Shown here: in pieces, positions 47,999 to 60,059 of the stretch
How positions within the stretch are numbered: position 1 is the stretch's first letter
How the letters are laid out: every line of letters starts with the position of its first letter
DNA from: Citrus sinensis
Lineage: Eukaryota > Streptophyta > Magnoliopsida > Sapindales > Rutaceae
DNA length: 64,000 bases
Assembly: GCF_022201045.2 (NCBI RefSeq)
Contig: NC_068557.1
Coordinates: 27,009,501 to 27,073,500 of the forward strand
Direction: 5' to 3'
Translations under genes and position numbers: made by a program
Notes under the pieces: generated by a model
What the model saw: the letters and a program-made list of their open reading frames with translations, nothing else
What the model was told of the DNA's origin: nothing
Database searches by the model: none

Positions 47999-49786
47999 AT
48001 GTTATTATCCCTAAACCGTAAAAGGGTATCTGGAGTCTCTCAAATGATCACTCAAATCAATCATTTTCTTGTTTTCTTTCCAGTTTCCAATGAAAAAACT
48101 AGTATTATGCAAAAGCAAAATGCTTTTTTTATTCCTGTTAGAGTTAGATCCTTTTGCAGTTCTAGACTTACCCACCAACCAAAAGTCTCCCTTGCTGAGT
48201 CAACTCAGCCACCTGCGTCTTTAGTTGCCAGCCGAGTCTCCCGACTTGCAAGGACTGAAGCTCAGGAGGTTCTTTTTGATTACTTGCATTCTACTAGGAG
48301 CTTAGGCTACATGGATGCTGAGCATATCAGCAAGAACTCCCCGGATTTTGTTCTAAATTTGTTATCCAAGATTGATAGCGGTAAGGATGTTACTCGATCT
48401 TTAATGAGGTTCCTTAGGTACAATCCAATTAATGAGTTTGAGCCCTTCTTTGAAAGCTTGGGTTTAAGCCAATCTGAGCTCTCCCCACTTCTTCCAAGGC
48501 ACTTGATGTTTTTAAGTGATGATGAAGTCTTACTTGACAACTTTCATGTTTTATGCGATTATGGTATTCCTCGAAGCAAGATGGGAAAGATGTATGTAGA
48601 AGCCACAGAGATATTTCGACATGATCGCGGAGTATTGGCTTCGAAACTTTGGGCTTATGAAAATTTGGGTCTCAGTAAAAACACTGTTATTAAGCTTGTC
48701 AGTTGTTGCCCATCGCTGTTGATTGGCGGTGTTGATAGTAGATTTGTTAAGGTTCTTGAGAAGCTAAAGGAACTAGGATTCAAGAATGATTGGATTGGAA
48801 GGTACTTACCTGGTAAAGGCTCATACAATTGGGATCAAGTATCTGAAACGTTAGATTTTCTATACAAAATAGGTTATAATGAGGTTCAGTTGCTTAACTT
48901 GTTCAAAACTAATCCTGCATTAGTGTTTGAAGGTTCAGGGCAAAAGGTTTATGTATTGTTTGGCCGGTTACTCAAACTGGGTTTGAAGATGAATGAAGTA
49001 TATTCTTTATTCTCACAAAATCCACAAATCTTGTCTTCCAAGTTTGTGAAAAATCTCTTGCAGGCTGTGGGATTCTTGATCGAGATCGGAATGGGAATGA
49101 AAGACATTTCAAACATGGTATTGATGCATGCAGAGCTTATGGGTTCATGTTCTCTCAAGGGGCCTAAAACTGTCTGCAGCAAATTAAAAGTTGGGAGAGA
49201 GAGTTTATGCCAAATTATAAAGGATGACCCATTAAAGTTGTTCCATTTGGCTTCTAAAACAGAAGTTAAAATCGATGAACAGGTTGATTGTCAAAATCCT
49301 AGTAAAGATGTGGAGAAAACAGAATTTTTGTTGAGATTGGGTTATGTGGAAAACTCAGAAGAGGTGACAAAAGCTTTGAAACAGTTCCGAGGCAGAGGTG
49401 ATCAATTACAGGAGAGGTTCGACTGCCTTGTACAAGCTGGTTTAGACAGCAATGTTGTTAGAAACATAGTTAAACGTGCTCCGATGGTGCTCAACCAGAG
49501 TAAAGATGTACTTGAAAAGAAGATTGATTATTTAAAAAATTATTTATGCTATCCACTTGAGTCTGTTGTGGCTTTTCCAGCATATTTATGTTATGATATG
49601 GGGAGAATTAACCATAGATGTAAAATGTATGTGTGGCTGAGGGAGAGAGGGGTGGCAAAGCCCACATTGTCCTTGAGCACTATCCTTGCATGTTCAGATG
49701 CAAAATTTGAAAAATATTTTGTGGATGTCCATCCTGAAGGCCCGGCCATGTGGGAAAGTTTAAAGAAATCATCAAATTCAAGCTAA
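47999..49786 (+). CDS. mTERF-family organellar protein (MTERF18/SHOT1-like)
   Basis: Intronless, 595 residues from the first ATG at 47999. The N-terminal 50 or so residues are rich in Ser, Arg and Gln with few acids (up to RVRSFCSSRL), as expected of a mitochondrial transit peptide. The body is a series of about 30-residue mTERF helical repeats with the LGL/LGF turn and the typical proline-bearing helices (for example LGLSKNTVIKLVSCCPSLLI, then LKELGF, LYKIGY, LLKLGLK and FLIEIGM). mTERF proteins bind nucleic acids and adjust organelle transcription or splicing. The N-terminal HISKNSP and YNPINEFEPFFESLGL regions recall MTERF18/SHOT1, from memory. Family is certain, subtype likely. It faces the NPR-type gene tail to tail about 2.3 kb away. 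Confidence 0.93.
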   Translation: MLLSLNRKRVSGVSQMITQINHFLVFFPVSNEKTSIMQKQNAFFIPVRVRSFCSSRLTHQPKVSLAESTQPPASLVASRVSRLARTEAQEVLFDYLHSTRSLGYMDAEHISKNSPDFVLNLLSKIDSGKDVTRSLMRFLRYNPINEFEPFFESLGLSQSELSPLLPRHLMFLSDDEVLLDNFHVLCDYGIPRSKMGKMYVEATEIFRHDRGVLASKLWAYENLGLSKNTVIKLVSCCPSLLIGGVDSRFVKVLEKLKELGFKNDWIGRYLPGKGSYNWDQVSETLDFLYKIGYNEVQLLNLFKTNPALVFEGSGQKVYVLFGRLLKLGLKMNEVYSLFSQNPQILSSKFVKNLLQAVGFLIEIGMGMKDISNMVLMHAELMGSCSLKGPKTVCSKLKVGRESLCQIIKDDPLKLFHLASKTEVKIDEQVDCQNPSKDVEKTEFLLRLGYVENSEEVTKALKQFRGRGDQLQERFDCLVQAGLDSNVVRNIVKRAPMVLNQSKDVLEKKIDYLKNYLCYPLESVVAFPAYLCYDMGRINHRCKMYVWLRERGVAKPTLSLSTILACSDAKFEKYFVDVHPEGPAMWESLKKSSNSS

Positions 49787-52111
49787 GGCTAACTCTATCC
49801 TTTATTTATGTGTTTTTGTTTTAAATTTTCTTTTAGCCGAGTATTTGTTGCTTGAATATGTATATATGTGCTATGATTCTTTCACCTTATTTTCTCAATC
49901 ACTTGCTTGGATATTTTATTTAGTTTGATAGCTCAAGATGCAGCTTTGACCAGTGTAAATATAGCAAGGGTGTTTCATGACAACAGAAATCTAAACTGAT
50001 TCTCTTTTTGTTTCGCATTCTACTTCCTTTCCCCCCAATTAATTTTTTCTCTTTTTCCAGTTTTTTCTTTTTGGGACTTTGGGGAGTAGGGAGGTGGGGA
50101 TTGAATCTTAGTTGCAAATATATGATGTCCATGTTCATCTTGTTTACAAAACCTACTTCAAGCATCCATCTTCACTCAATAGAAGAATGATACTGAATAA
50201 AAAACCTGCTTAACCTATATCAGTGCAGAATGGTCAGCATTGTTGTGTGTGAACCATAGAACTGTGTTATATTTTGTTTCCATTGCATGTTTTGTGGGAA
50301 TCTTTGAACAATTAGACAAGTAGCTTTATATTGTGTCATCGGTACAGATTATCTATAACTGTTGAACAGACATGTAAAATCAGCGTAGATCAGTTGTTGG
50401 AACAAACTCTTTTATCTCTTCCTCTTCTAAATTAATACCATTATCTGTAGTTAAGAGCCTAGGATGAGAGTTGGGCGCTTGACTCTTGACTAACTGGATT
50501 TGTGTTGAATTTGACTGTGCTATTTAGATCTTCAGCTCTACTTCACCTCTCATTCAAGTTTATAGGAACTTTTAATTTGGTTTAGATTTCAGGGTTGTAA
50601 CGCACCACAGCTTTTAATTGCGCTGAAATCATAGGTAAAGAAAATGGTAGTTGAAGCTTAGAAGTGAGAACAGCCACTCCAAACCCAGCATGCTAAAATC
50701 GTCAAATTATAAGGTATAATTATCATCTGGGTCTTTTGAATTTTCATGTTTTCTTGAGGGGTAACATTTGGCACATTTAATTACTCGATTCACTTTAGTT
50801 TTGGTTATTTGCCAATCATAATAGTTCTGCTTTTCGGTTAAATGTTGTATGCCTGAAGATGCTGAAATATTGAGCATACTACTATATGTTAGAGGAATCT
50901 CATTGACATTTCTTCACCATTTTAAATGCATTTAGGGCTCGAGAAGAATTCCCAAATCCCCTAGTGTGAAGCATGGCATTGAGATGAAATATCCATGATT
51001 TGCTTCTTTGTTCTGGTAAATGTCACAAAGATGGGGAATAAAGCAGCTCATTTTCTTCAGGGAGCTGCCACAACAATAGGGCTTAATAATAATCGTTGGA
51101 AAAAAATGATTCCGCCTCTTATTTTAATTGCGGATTCTTAATATTTTTACTTAATTAAAGCGAGGAATTAGTTCTGCTTGTATTTTAATCCTTGATTTGG
51201 ATCAAATTTCAAAACTGGGAACTCATATGTTGTTAACCCAGATTGATTACTTTACCAGTTACAATGGCTAAACGGCCGAAACGGCCAAAGGCATTCATAC
51301 TCAAGGTATTGATAAGTAGTATAGAAATGCTCCAATCTAAGATCTCAGTTTTATTAAAATTTAAAAAAATTAGTAAATCACACGATTTAATAGTATTATA
51401 ATTATATTATTAAATCATATAATTTATTTTTTTTTTAAAATTTTAATAACAATATAAAATCAGCACTCATGAGTAGCGATATGTCATGGTTGGTTGGCCA
51501 CTGAGGATTCGAATCTTGACAGGGAAATGCAAAAGAAGAAAAGAAAAAGAAGGCGGAAGTGCTAGTTTTCTTTGTCTGCAATCTGTCATCAGAACTCGGG
51601 AAGAATTAAGAACAGAGAAAAGACCGATCCGACCGTTCACTGAAATATATTCCCTATTAAAAGTGATCAGAGAGATAGAATCGTGACTTCTTAACTGGCA
51701 GAAACATAAATCAATTTCCTTGGACAAGAATAAGAATAACAGATCCTGTCAATAAATAAATAAATAAATAAGAATAATAGATTGGTCCCCAGCAAGGTAT
51801 CAAATTTTTCTGTCACGTCTGCAATACTAGTCCGGGTGCTCTAGCAAGGCATTTTCCCAGGTCTACTTTTCTGTGGAATCAAAATTTTTCCCCCAAAAAA
51901 AAAAAGAAAAAGAATTCAGCGGCAATTTTCCTAAAAAGAAGTTTCTCATGGGTTACTGAAGCACATTTTCCTATAAGCTATCAAACGATGATCCTTTCAA
52001 TGACTTAATTTTGTGATACAGGTAGTATACAGAGAGAGTTTGGTCCTGGATAAAATTGCAAAGAAAATGGGTCACTCTGTTACTAGACTTATTATTATCG
52101 ACATTTTTACA
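49787..52111. other. 3' flanks of the convergent mTERF and NPR-type genes
   Basis: No gene is recognisable. An (AATA)n microsatellite is present at about 51751-51771. Short ORFs on both strands lack protein-like composition. Confidence 0.5.
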
Positions 52112-54971
52112 TCATAATTTTCCGAGCTTGTACTTCACACCATCTTTAAATGATGATGAGGATGATGAGGAACATAACCCTGATCGGCTAATCTCAGCTT
52201 TGTCCCTTGTAAATGCCTTCTGAACATCATCTTTGAGCTCAATGAAGCGCATTCTCTTTACTCTCTGCTCTTCTTTGGTGCCATTCTCAAGGAAAAACAA
52301 ATCCTGAAGGTCGTCCTCCATGAACTTATCCAACACTTCTGAGCAAAGGGGAAAATAACGCTGACCCATCTCCACTGTCATCACCATAACCAAAGGGTTT
52401 AAAAGCAAGCAACTTTAGCAATGAATACTAAATGTTGAAGTCAACAAAGTATCAATCTGCGTTGAATGATTTAAAATAACAGTACCAAGTATCAAACTTA
52501 AGACAATAAATATATCTGAATATGGAAGACACTGAAAACTCGCAATTACCTGTTTTCATAAGGGCTTCCATCCTAGGACGAAGTCTCTTGTTCCGCATTA
52601 CAGGTGTCTCATTTAAGTCAACCTCCCTTAAGTTTCCACTTGAACCTTTTGATGCACAGAAACCAGAAAACTCAGATGTTGTCTCAGTATTGGCAATGTC
52701 CATTGCTAGCTTGGCTTCAGTAGGGAAGAGTAACCGTGCAAATGCCACTGCAATGCATAAAACCAGTCAGCACTCATCATTCTTAAGTGTAAAAAAGGCC
52801 ATAAGAGAGGCAAATTAGAATCAATCAAAACCATTATTGAGTTGGAGGCCAAGCCATCACCGGACTGTTCATCAACTCCACAAACAGGACATCTTTGCAT
52901 GTGTAGTAAGCATTATATATGCCAATATAAGAATGCCCAAACTTTCATCAAACCTGACCTCATGCATTGAAGGTTTCAAAACCCTGTATTAATGCTTTAG
53001 AATTCTTCTTTAACTCATTCAATGCTCATGCATTTTAAATCCAAAGCATTCAACTTGGATAAAATCTAAGTGCTATACGTTGCCTACAACATTCAACTTT
53101 CCCCAAAATGCATGTAAAAGAAAAGGGCATAAAATCCATTTATCTAATATTTGTAGTAGCGAGGATAAAAACCAGTGTGAGGAGAAAGAAAGCAAGCGAA
53201 AAAAAAAATGACCAATTAAATTTTGGAACAAGTGTATATCCAAATGCACATCAAGATTCCATCAGGCTATAGCTTAGAACTCTACATAGATTTTCATATG
53301 CAATTTTATTATGCTACTGTACCACTGTAGTGACTTCAAATATTTCAAGAGAATATAAACCAAAGTCATCATATACACAGAAAAGAGTACCTCTATTTTC
53401 TAGGTACAGCAGCTTCATGTGCAAATCATCAGATAAAGTGTGGGAGGTGATAAAGGCATCACCAGCCATCGGATTCCTCCTCATTTCTCCCTCCAGAACA
53501 TCAATGCATATACGATCTTTATTTGTTTCTTTTCCCTGCTCTGTTTTTGCCTGATAATCTTTCGGCCTTGTCAATCTTCTACAGATGCTGACGGCACTTC
53601 GCCCATCCAGGGTCAAATCTGATGCACAAGCTCCTTTAGTTAGAAGTGACACAATCACTGATGGCTCCTTGCGCATTGCACCAATATGTAGAACTGTATA
53701 ACCCCGAGAACTTCTAAGGTTGACATCAGCTAATCCGAGGCTGAGAACCTCAGACAACACCTTGGGATCACAGTACGCTGCAGCATAATGGAGTGCATTG
53801 GCTTCGTCTAAGGTTATTTCAGACTCAGATAACAAAAGTCTTACAAGTTCGACATCATCTGAATCTAGTGCCTTGTGTATTCTCTTGATTCTCTTTTCAC
53901 GCAAAGGGTCCACCTCAACTGCAGTGTTCTCATCATCAGGAAAAGACTTGAGTCGGAGCATTCTAATTTCCTCCGCAACTTCAGTGGGAAGTTCTTTCTC
54001 AATGGAGATAGTATCAAGATCTGAACGCACTATTCTATCAACACATTGAGCAAGGAGCTGACTTAATTGACAATGGAAGGCAGCCAAAAGGATTGGAATA
54101 ATATCTTCTGCAACAGCCTTCCCAACAAAATTAAGTAGACGTCGCTGCAAATACGTAGATTATTAAGTCAACATATGTTCCTCTCGGTGTCTGCAAATTG
54201 AAATTATACAGATGTGGATAATGAACAAAAACACACAGAGGATCTTATTATTGTACTTGAAAAAAAAAATCACTTTATTGTATTCATCTTTTCAGTTTGC
54301 ATTAAAAACAGATTGATCCAGAAGGCAGTTCCCAAGCTCTATACCAAAGGCATGTATTGATTAAGTAGGTAAATTTGCTTATGAAAAGTAAATTGTAACC
54401 AGAATAAAGAAGGCATCCTGACCTGGAAAAGTGAAACCAACTCCGGCAATTCAAAAATAGATGAGGCATACATCATTTCCACTGCAAAATTAATAGCAGG
54501 TCTACATGCATCATGAACACATATGTTATCAACGCAAGTTGACACCTCCATCGGAAAAGGCTTCAACTTTCCAGAATACGTGTAACTTAAGAAAATTAAA
54601 AAGGCTTCATATCCAACCTTGCCATACGGCAACAACTCACTCATGGGATACTTTGGTTTTCCCTCCTTATCAACTGACCCCTTCTCACGCTTAAATAACT
54701 CATAAAAAAACTTACTCCTTGCAGCCAAAATACATCGATGAACACAAACTGGGATACCCTCAACAATTATTTCAGCATCACTATATTCACAAGTGGAATC
54801 AATCAGGAGTTGTTCCAAACTAGAACTAAGCTTATTTAGACTAAAAACTTCAAGATTAACCCCCTTCTCAGGAGCCGAAAAAGAAGATTGGTTATGACTA
54901 ATTGAGCCATTTGACAGATGAGAAGACGAAGTAAAGCTCAAAGATGATGACGGTTCAATCGAATTAGCCAT
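52112..54971 (-). CDS. NPR3: NPR3/NPR4-type salicylic-acid receptor (BTB-ankyrin)
   Basis: Four exons, 54423-54971, 53391-54144, 52550-52747 and 52112-52374, give 587 residues; Arabidopsis NPR3 is about the same length. The N-terminus (EPSSSLSFTSSSHLSNGS) is typical of the NPR3/4 clade, as opposed to NPR1. The BTB/POZ domain (about 50-165) has YSDAEIIVEG and VHRCILAARSKFF; the C2HC zinc-binding set follows (CVDNICVHDACRPA). Ankyrin repeats (about 260-370) include ALDSDDVELVRLLL and RGYTVLHIGAMRKEPS. The C-terminal domain has LFPTEAKLAMDI, the VDLNETP EAR-type repression motif and RFIELKDDVQKAF. NPR3/4 bind salicylic acid, co-repress defence genes with TGA factors and link to CUL3 ligases. The first ATG in frame is 54971. 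Exon 1 ends in phase 0; the next two exons end in phase 1. Confidence 0.96.
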
Positions 54972-55424
54972 CCAAAATTTACCCAAAAAAAAAAAAAAAA
55001 GAGTTATTCACGAACTATCAAATATCCAACCAAGAGGGAACATAAAATAAAAGACTCAACTATTACCGTATTACAGGAGTTGCGACAATCTGCTTGATCG
55101 TGCAACGCCATCTCTCAACATAATAACCACGTAACACAAAATCCCAGAAACATCAGACTATCAAATGTTTAAAAAAGAAAATTTCTAAATAAATCAAATC
55201 CACACAGATTACCCAGTTGCAATCAGATCCATCCAATGATAAAAGACATAAACAAAACATCTAAAGTACACTCTGATACAGGGGAAGAAGAAACAGAGCA
55301 AAGGGGTAAGAAAAGAATAAAATTAAAAGAAGAAATGACCGCCGGGACAAAGAAGAAAAACGTGTTGCATGTCAGTGTAAGAGGAAATTTCACTTGTCCC
55401 CATCAATGAGTACAGTAACGCACC

Positions 55425-55442
55425 AGAGAGAGAGAGAGAGAG
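55425..55442. repeat. (GA)n microsatellite upstream of the NPR-type gene
   Basis: About nine GA units, about 460 bp before the start codon, so CT-rich on the transcribed strand. Possibly part of the promoter or leader. Confidence 0.8.
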
Positions 55443-57093
55443 ATAAAAAAGGAAGAAAGAGAAAAGAAAACAGGGGAAGCTGTGGTTGTGGGGTAATTTG
55501 GAAAGGAGTCGTTAGGAAGATGAAGTCGTTTAGGTGACGAGAGTGATGGCGTCAGCAATGGTTGCTGGGTTCTCCTTACGTCAACAATGGCGTCATTCTG
55601 TTTTTAAAGAGAGACATTAGTCAGTCAGTCAATATCAGTTTATTTATTACGGTAATTTATTTCGCAAGTAGAAAATTTTAATGATGAAGAAGAATAAAGC
55701 ATCCCATTCCCGCGAGAGCAACCGCTGCTGACACATTGCTTCTTGCCATATTAAGGAAACTGAAAGGAAAATGCTGCGGCACTCAAATTGTCAAAAGAAT
55801 GGGCCAAAATGTACAAATAAAACATATTTCAGGCCCCGGTAAGCCAACTTGAATCTTGGTTCAAACTTCAAAGACTCGTAAGCCAAAGGGGGCTTTTTCT
55901 AATGTAAAATAAGCTAAAATATCAATGCAGCCCCTCACCTTACCTTTTATTGAATACTTTCCACATGGATCCTGGTTTGCCACGTGTTAACTACATTGCC
56001 GACTGTCAAGCAAAACGACATAAATACCAGATAAAAAGGCCATCTTCTTCACGCGTAGTAATCAAGAAGAAGACTTGCAAGTATGATCAATCTCGTTTGG
56101 CTTATGTAAATTTTAAGAGGAAAGTGGAGTGGGCTCATTCAAAATTAAACAAAATATTTGGACTCGATCACAAACGAAATTAATATGAGACAACATATAT
56201 GTATACAGACACGTATTAATAAATTTGAAATGTTCCAACTCTATAAATTACTCACTATATATATATATAAAATAAACTCAACTTGTTCGTGCATGCGGCC
56301 TCCTTGGGTGCATTAGATAATGTGTAATCCGAGGTTCAATCAGTCAATCCTCTTAGATTTTCCCAACAACTTTGACTTGTTAATTTTATGCAAGGTGAGT
56401 TGAAGCCAGCTTCTCTTTGAAAGCTTAAATAAATAAATAGAATAAAGTAGATGCTCGGAGGAGAAGGAGATCTACTCAAAGGCAAGTGTGAATAAATGTG
56501 AACTTATTTCTTGAAAAATGTTGTTTGGATGTGGATGTGATTGTGCTTGTGGGTCATAAATAATCTCTTTGGAATCCCAGAATCGCATCTCCTTTTCTTT
56601 TCTTTCCTTTCCTTTCAGACCTTGATAATCACATCACATGCAGCATAAGCAAAGTTATGCTGCATGTCCAAAGAGAGGTTAAGGGTCGTGACCATTATAT
56701 TATTTCCCATGGCTGCCCCCTAGCTAGTTGCAATTACTTCATGAATCATCCTATGAATATGACGGCAACATCGGTTTGGCTAAAGTGATTTCGAAACAAC
56801 TATTCTGATCACTTGAATTCGAACGCTTTTTTTAATCAAATGAGTTCAAATTCAAATTATAGGAGGTTAAAAAACTAATTTTAATTTTTTTTTATAAAAA
56901 TAATAGTTGCTTTCAAATCTTTTATCAATTGTATAATCTTCATATCTATGTACGCTTCGCTGAATCTTCATCATTCTCAATTTATTAATTTCTTCTTTTT
57001 TTTATTTATTGTAACTTTCGGTTCGATATGGAAGAAAAAGGAGCATCTTCTTCTTCTCTTTGGTTACGTCGTCTTATTGTGGTTTTGGTGGGT

Positions 57094-57123
<30 letters not shown>
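57094..57123. repeat. Poly-G run, 30 nt
   Basis: The longest homopolymer in the window. It creates a long glycine or proline run in the overlapping reading frames, which are therefore not genes. Its true length may vary between individuals or reads. Confidence 0.9.
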
Positions 57124-57124
<1 letters not shown>

Positions 57125-57642
57125 GAAGAAGAAAAAGTAACGTGGCTTGTTGGAAGGGCTTATCTGGTCCTTTTGGGCCAACCCCTCTTTGGGCTAAACT
57201 CAATAATCTCGTTGGTCCAATGAGTTTCGATTAAAAAATCTTCTAAAAATAGACACATAAACTAAAGGTTTCGTAAAGTGTCATCTATAAACAGATCTTT
57301 TTAGCTTCATAAATAAACTAGTGTGTGTATTATTGGATTATTATGAATCACAAAACAAACTAATTATGATTATGCGCAACACTAGATTGACTTTACTACA
57401 GTGCAAGAAAGAAATTTATGAAGAAAAGAAATGCATTAGGAAACAATAAAGAAATTAAAATTTTATAGAGATGGATTGGGGGCCTTTACTTGCTGACACG
57501 GTGGCTTATCCATTGTGATGACCCTACCGCCAGCGCTCTTGCACCACAGCCATATGCCCGCATCTCATTTGACAGATCACGGGAAGTGCTTTTTCATTTG
57601 ACTTGTAGCAAACTAAAGCTTCCAAACCAAAACAGCTTTTGG

Positions 57643-58742
57643 GGTGGTCCGCCTAAGTTACAGCTGATGTAAGTTACAGCTGCTCTGAAAAATTTCATTA
57701 GCCCCCTATACTCTATGTTATTTGTACTTTATTCACTCATATTTTACGACTTTCTGCATTATAAAATTTCTTTTAGCTCCTTACACTTTATTTTATCTCA
57801 GTGAAGCCCTTAGAGTATCAATTCGCCCCCTAATTATAATTTATTTCAGTGCACTTTATTTTAAATTCTCAAAATATCATCCATTTAATTAAAAATATAA
57901 TTATTATCAAATTAATTATAATTATAATTATCATTTTATTATAACTATAAATATAATTATAATTTTTAAATAGATTATTATTATTATTAACAAGAATAAA
58001 AAGTATTATTATAATTAATTAATCCATAACAATAATTAATAATAATAATTAATGATAATTATTATTAATAATTAATTTTTGAATAATAATAATAACAATA
58101 AGTAAAATATAAAATAATAACTAAGATAAAAAATAATTAAAGATTTTATAGTAATTAGTTACAATTTAACTCATTCTGATTTTGATTTTAAGACAAAGTA
58201 AACACATAAATGGTAATACAACTCATTCTAATTATGATTCATGCAGTTTAAGCAAATAAATTATTCTAATTCTAATTCCTTATTTTGATTATAGCTATTC
58301 CGATTCTAACTCATTATGTTTCCAGCTAATTTCGATTCCTGTTTAGTAAATGCACTATAAAATTCGTAATACTTATGAATAAATTGTAAATAATATAGAG
58401 TGATCTAATTGAATATGGAGTGGTTTACAATTTTATATTGTGTTCACTAAACAGGAATAAAAAATAGCTAGAAACATAATGAGTTGAAATTGGAATAAGT
58501 ATAATCGAAATGTGGAATTGGAATCAAAATAATTTATTTACTTGAACTACAAGAATCGTAATTAGAATGAGATGTATTAACATTTATGTGTTTACTTTGT
58601 CTTAGAATCAAAATCAGAATGAGTTAAATTTAACATATTACTATAAAATCCTTAATTAATTTTTATCATAATTATTATTTTTTATTTTAATTACTGTTAT
58701 TATTATTATTCAAACATTAATTATTAATAATTATTATCATTA

Positions 58743-58778
<36 letters not shown>

Positions 58779-59197
58779 TTAATGAAAAAATTATTACTAA
58801 TTATTTTTAATAGATTAATCAATTATAATACTTTTTATTCTTGTTAATAATAATAATAATAATAATAATAACAACAACAACAATAATAATAATTTATTTA
58901 AAAATTATAATTATATTTATAGTTATAATAAAATAATTATTATAATTATAATTCATTTAATAATAATTATATTTTTAATTAAATGGAGGGTATTTTAGAA
59001 ATTTAAAATTATAGGAGGCGAATTGATACTCTAAGGGTTTTAATGAAATAAAACAGAGTGTAAGGGACTAAATGAAATTTTATAATACATAAAATTTTAT
59101 AATACCTACTAATCAATTATAAATAATATAGAGTATAGGGGGCTAAATAAAATTTTACAGGGCAACTGTAACTTACTTGAGCTACTACTTCGGATCC
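57643..59197. mobile_element. Foldback (long-TIR) Mutator-like element, 1.55 kb
   Basis: The two halves are near-perfect inverted copies: arms about 57643-58372 and 58428-59197 around a loop of about 55 bp. Matching strings include 'agccccctatactct', 'gagtatcaattcgcc' and 'aattataattataat' with their inverses. The outer ends (GGTGGTCCG... and ...CGGATCC) still align. The 10-mer CAGCTTTTGG flanks the unit at 57633-57642 and 59198-59207, a 9-10-bp target duplication that fits the Mutator superfamily. No ORF with transposase features was seen. The arms include long AAT/ATT microsatellite tracts. Confidence 0.85.
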
Positions 59198-59207
59198 CAG
59201 CTTTTGG

Positions 59208-59884
59208 CTTCTGCTGCTTTGGTAAAAAGTCCTTTTGCCCACTACCCATTTTCAGCACTAGCATGAAGGTTCTATTCATGATGGTGCATGGTCATTGGTC
59301 ATCGGGATTTGGTTTGTGGTTGTGGAGAAAATCTTTTGTCGTCGTTTCCATTTTTGGATTGAGTTAGGGTCATCATTGGACGAAGAACGACCCTACTGCA
59401 AATTATTAATTGATATCTGAACTTCAGATGTAAAAAAAAAAAAGAATAAATAAATAAAATAATTTACTTGTACAATCAAGGAGTGGCTATTACACAAATA
59501 ATCATTATATCTCTATATATATATAAGTGGCATGAAATAATTGATTGGTTGGAAGCATCACCTTGTCCATATTATTATTTTTATTAACTACTTTCACTCT
59601 TCAATTAATTATTTGATGTTGTAAGATGCCACTTCATATTATACGAAAAAAATAATATAATAATTTGTACATATATTATTATTGTTGTATAAGCAATTAA
59701 TTTAAGGGAGAGGGATTATTTGGTTTAGTTGTTTGATAGCTATGGCTTTTAAGCCTCGGCTTTAAAGGTATTGGGTAAATGGCCTTAAATCGAATCTACT
59801 TTATTTTATATGCTTCATATGATGAATTTAAAAATTGAATTTATATTTCAAATGAAAATACATGTTAGAGTTAACTTAATATCA
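59208..59884. other. Intergenic, nothing recognised
   Basis: AT-rich spacer between two inverted-repeat structures. No ORF, RNA gene or paired repeat was recognised. Confidence 0.5.
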
Positions 59885-59898
59885 TTCTCTAGTGAGGA

Positions 59899-59925
59899 CA
59901 TTCTCATTTTAACAAAATGAGAATG
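59899..59925. repeat. Perfect 27-bp hairpin
   Basis: CATTCTCATTTT, then AAC, then AAAATGAGAATG: two 12-bp arms with a 3-nt loop. It lies outside the left arm of the inverted pair at 60060-61010 and might mark an element border. Confidence 0.75.
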
Positions 59926-60059
59926 CCACTAATAGATCAAAACATAATTTTTAATATAAAATTAACATGTTTGTTAAATTGTTTGATAAAACGATTTAAT
60001 AAAATTCAAGATTTCGGACCAAATCAGAACTCTATTAAACTATATGGTTTAATAGCTTT

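Larger units (their letters stand above)
54972..57632. other. NPR-type gene promoter and intergenic DNA
   Basis: The first few hundred bases hold the NPR-type 5' leader; a (GA)n run lies at 55425-55442 (CT on the transcribed strand). No other gene was seen. A poly-G run of 30 nt lies at 57094-57123. Confidence 0.5.

Noticed and set aside
55950..56183. ORF of 77 residues upstream of the NPR-type gene
   Set aside because: Composition is protein-like in parts, but there is no recognisable motif, no splice context and no supporting neighbour.
57006..57234. Overlapping ORFs on both strands with long Gly or Pro runs
   Set aside because: They exist only because the 30-nt G homopolymer translates as Gly or Pro in every frame. 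No protein family pattern is present.
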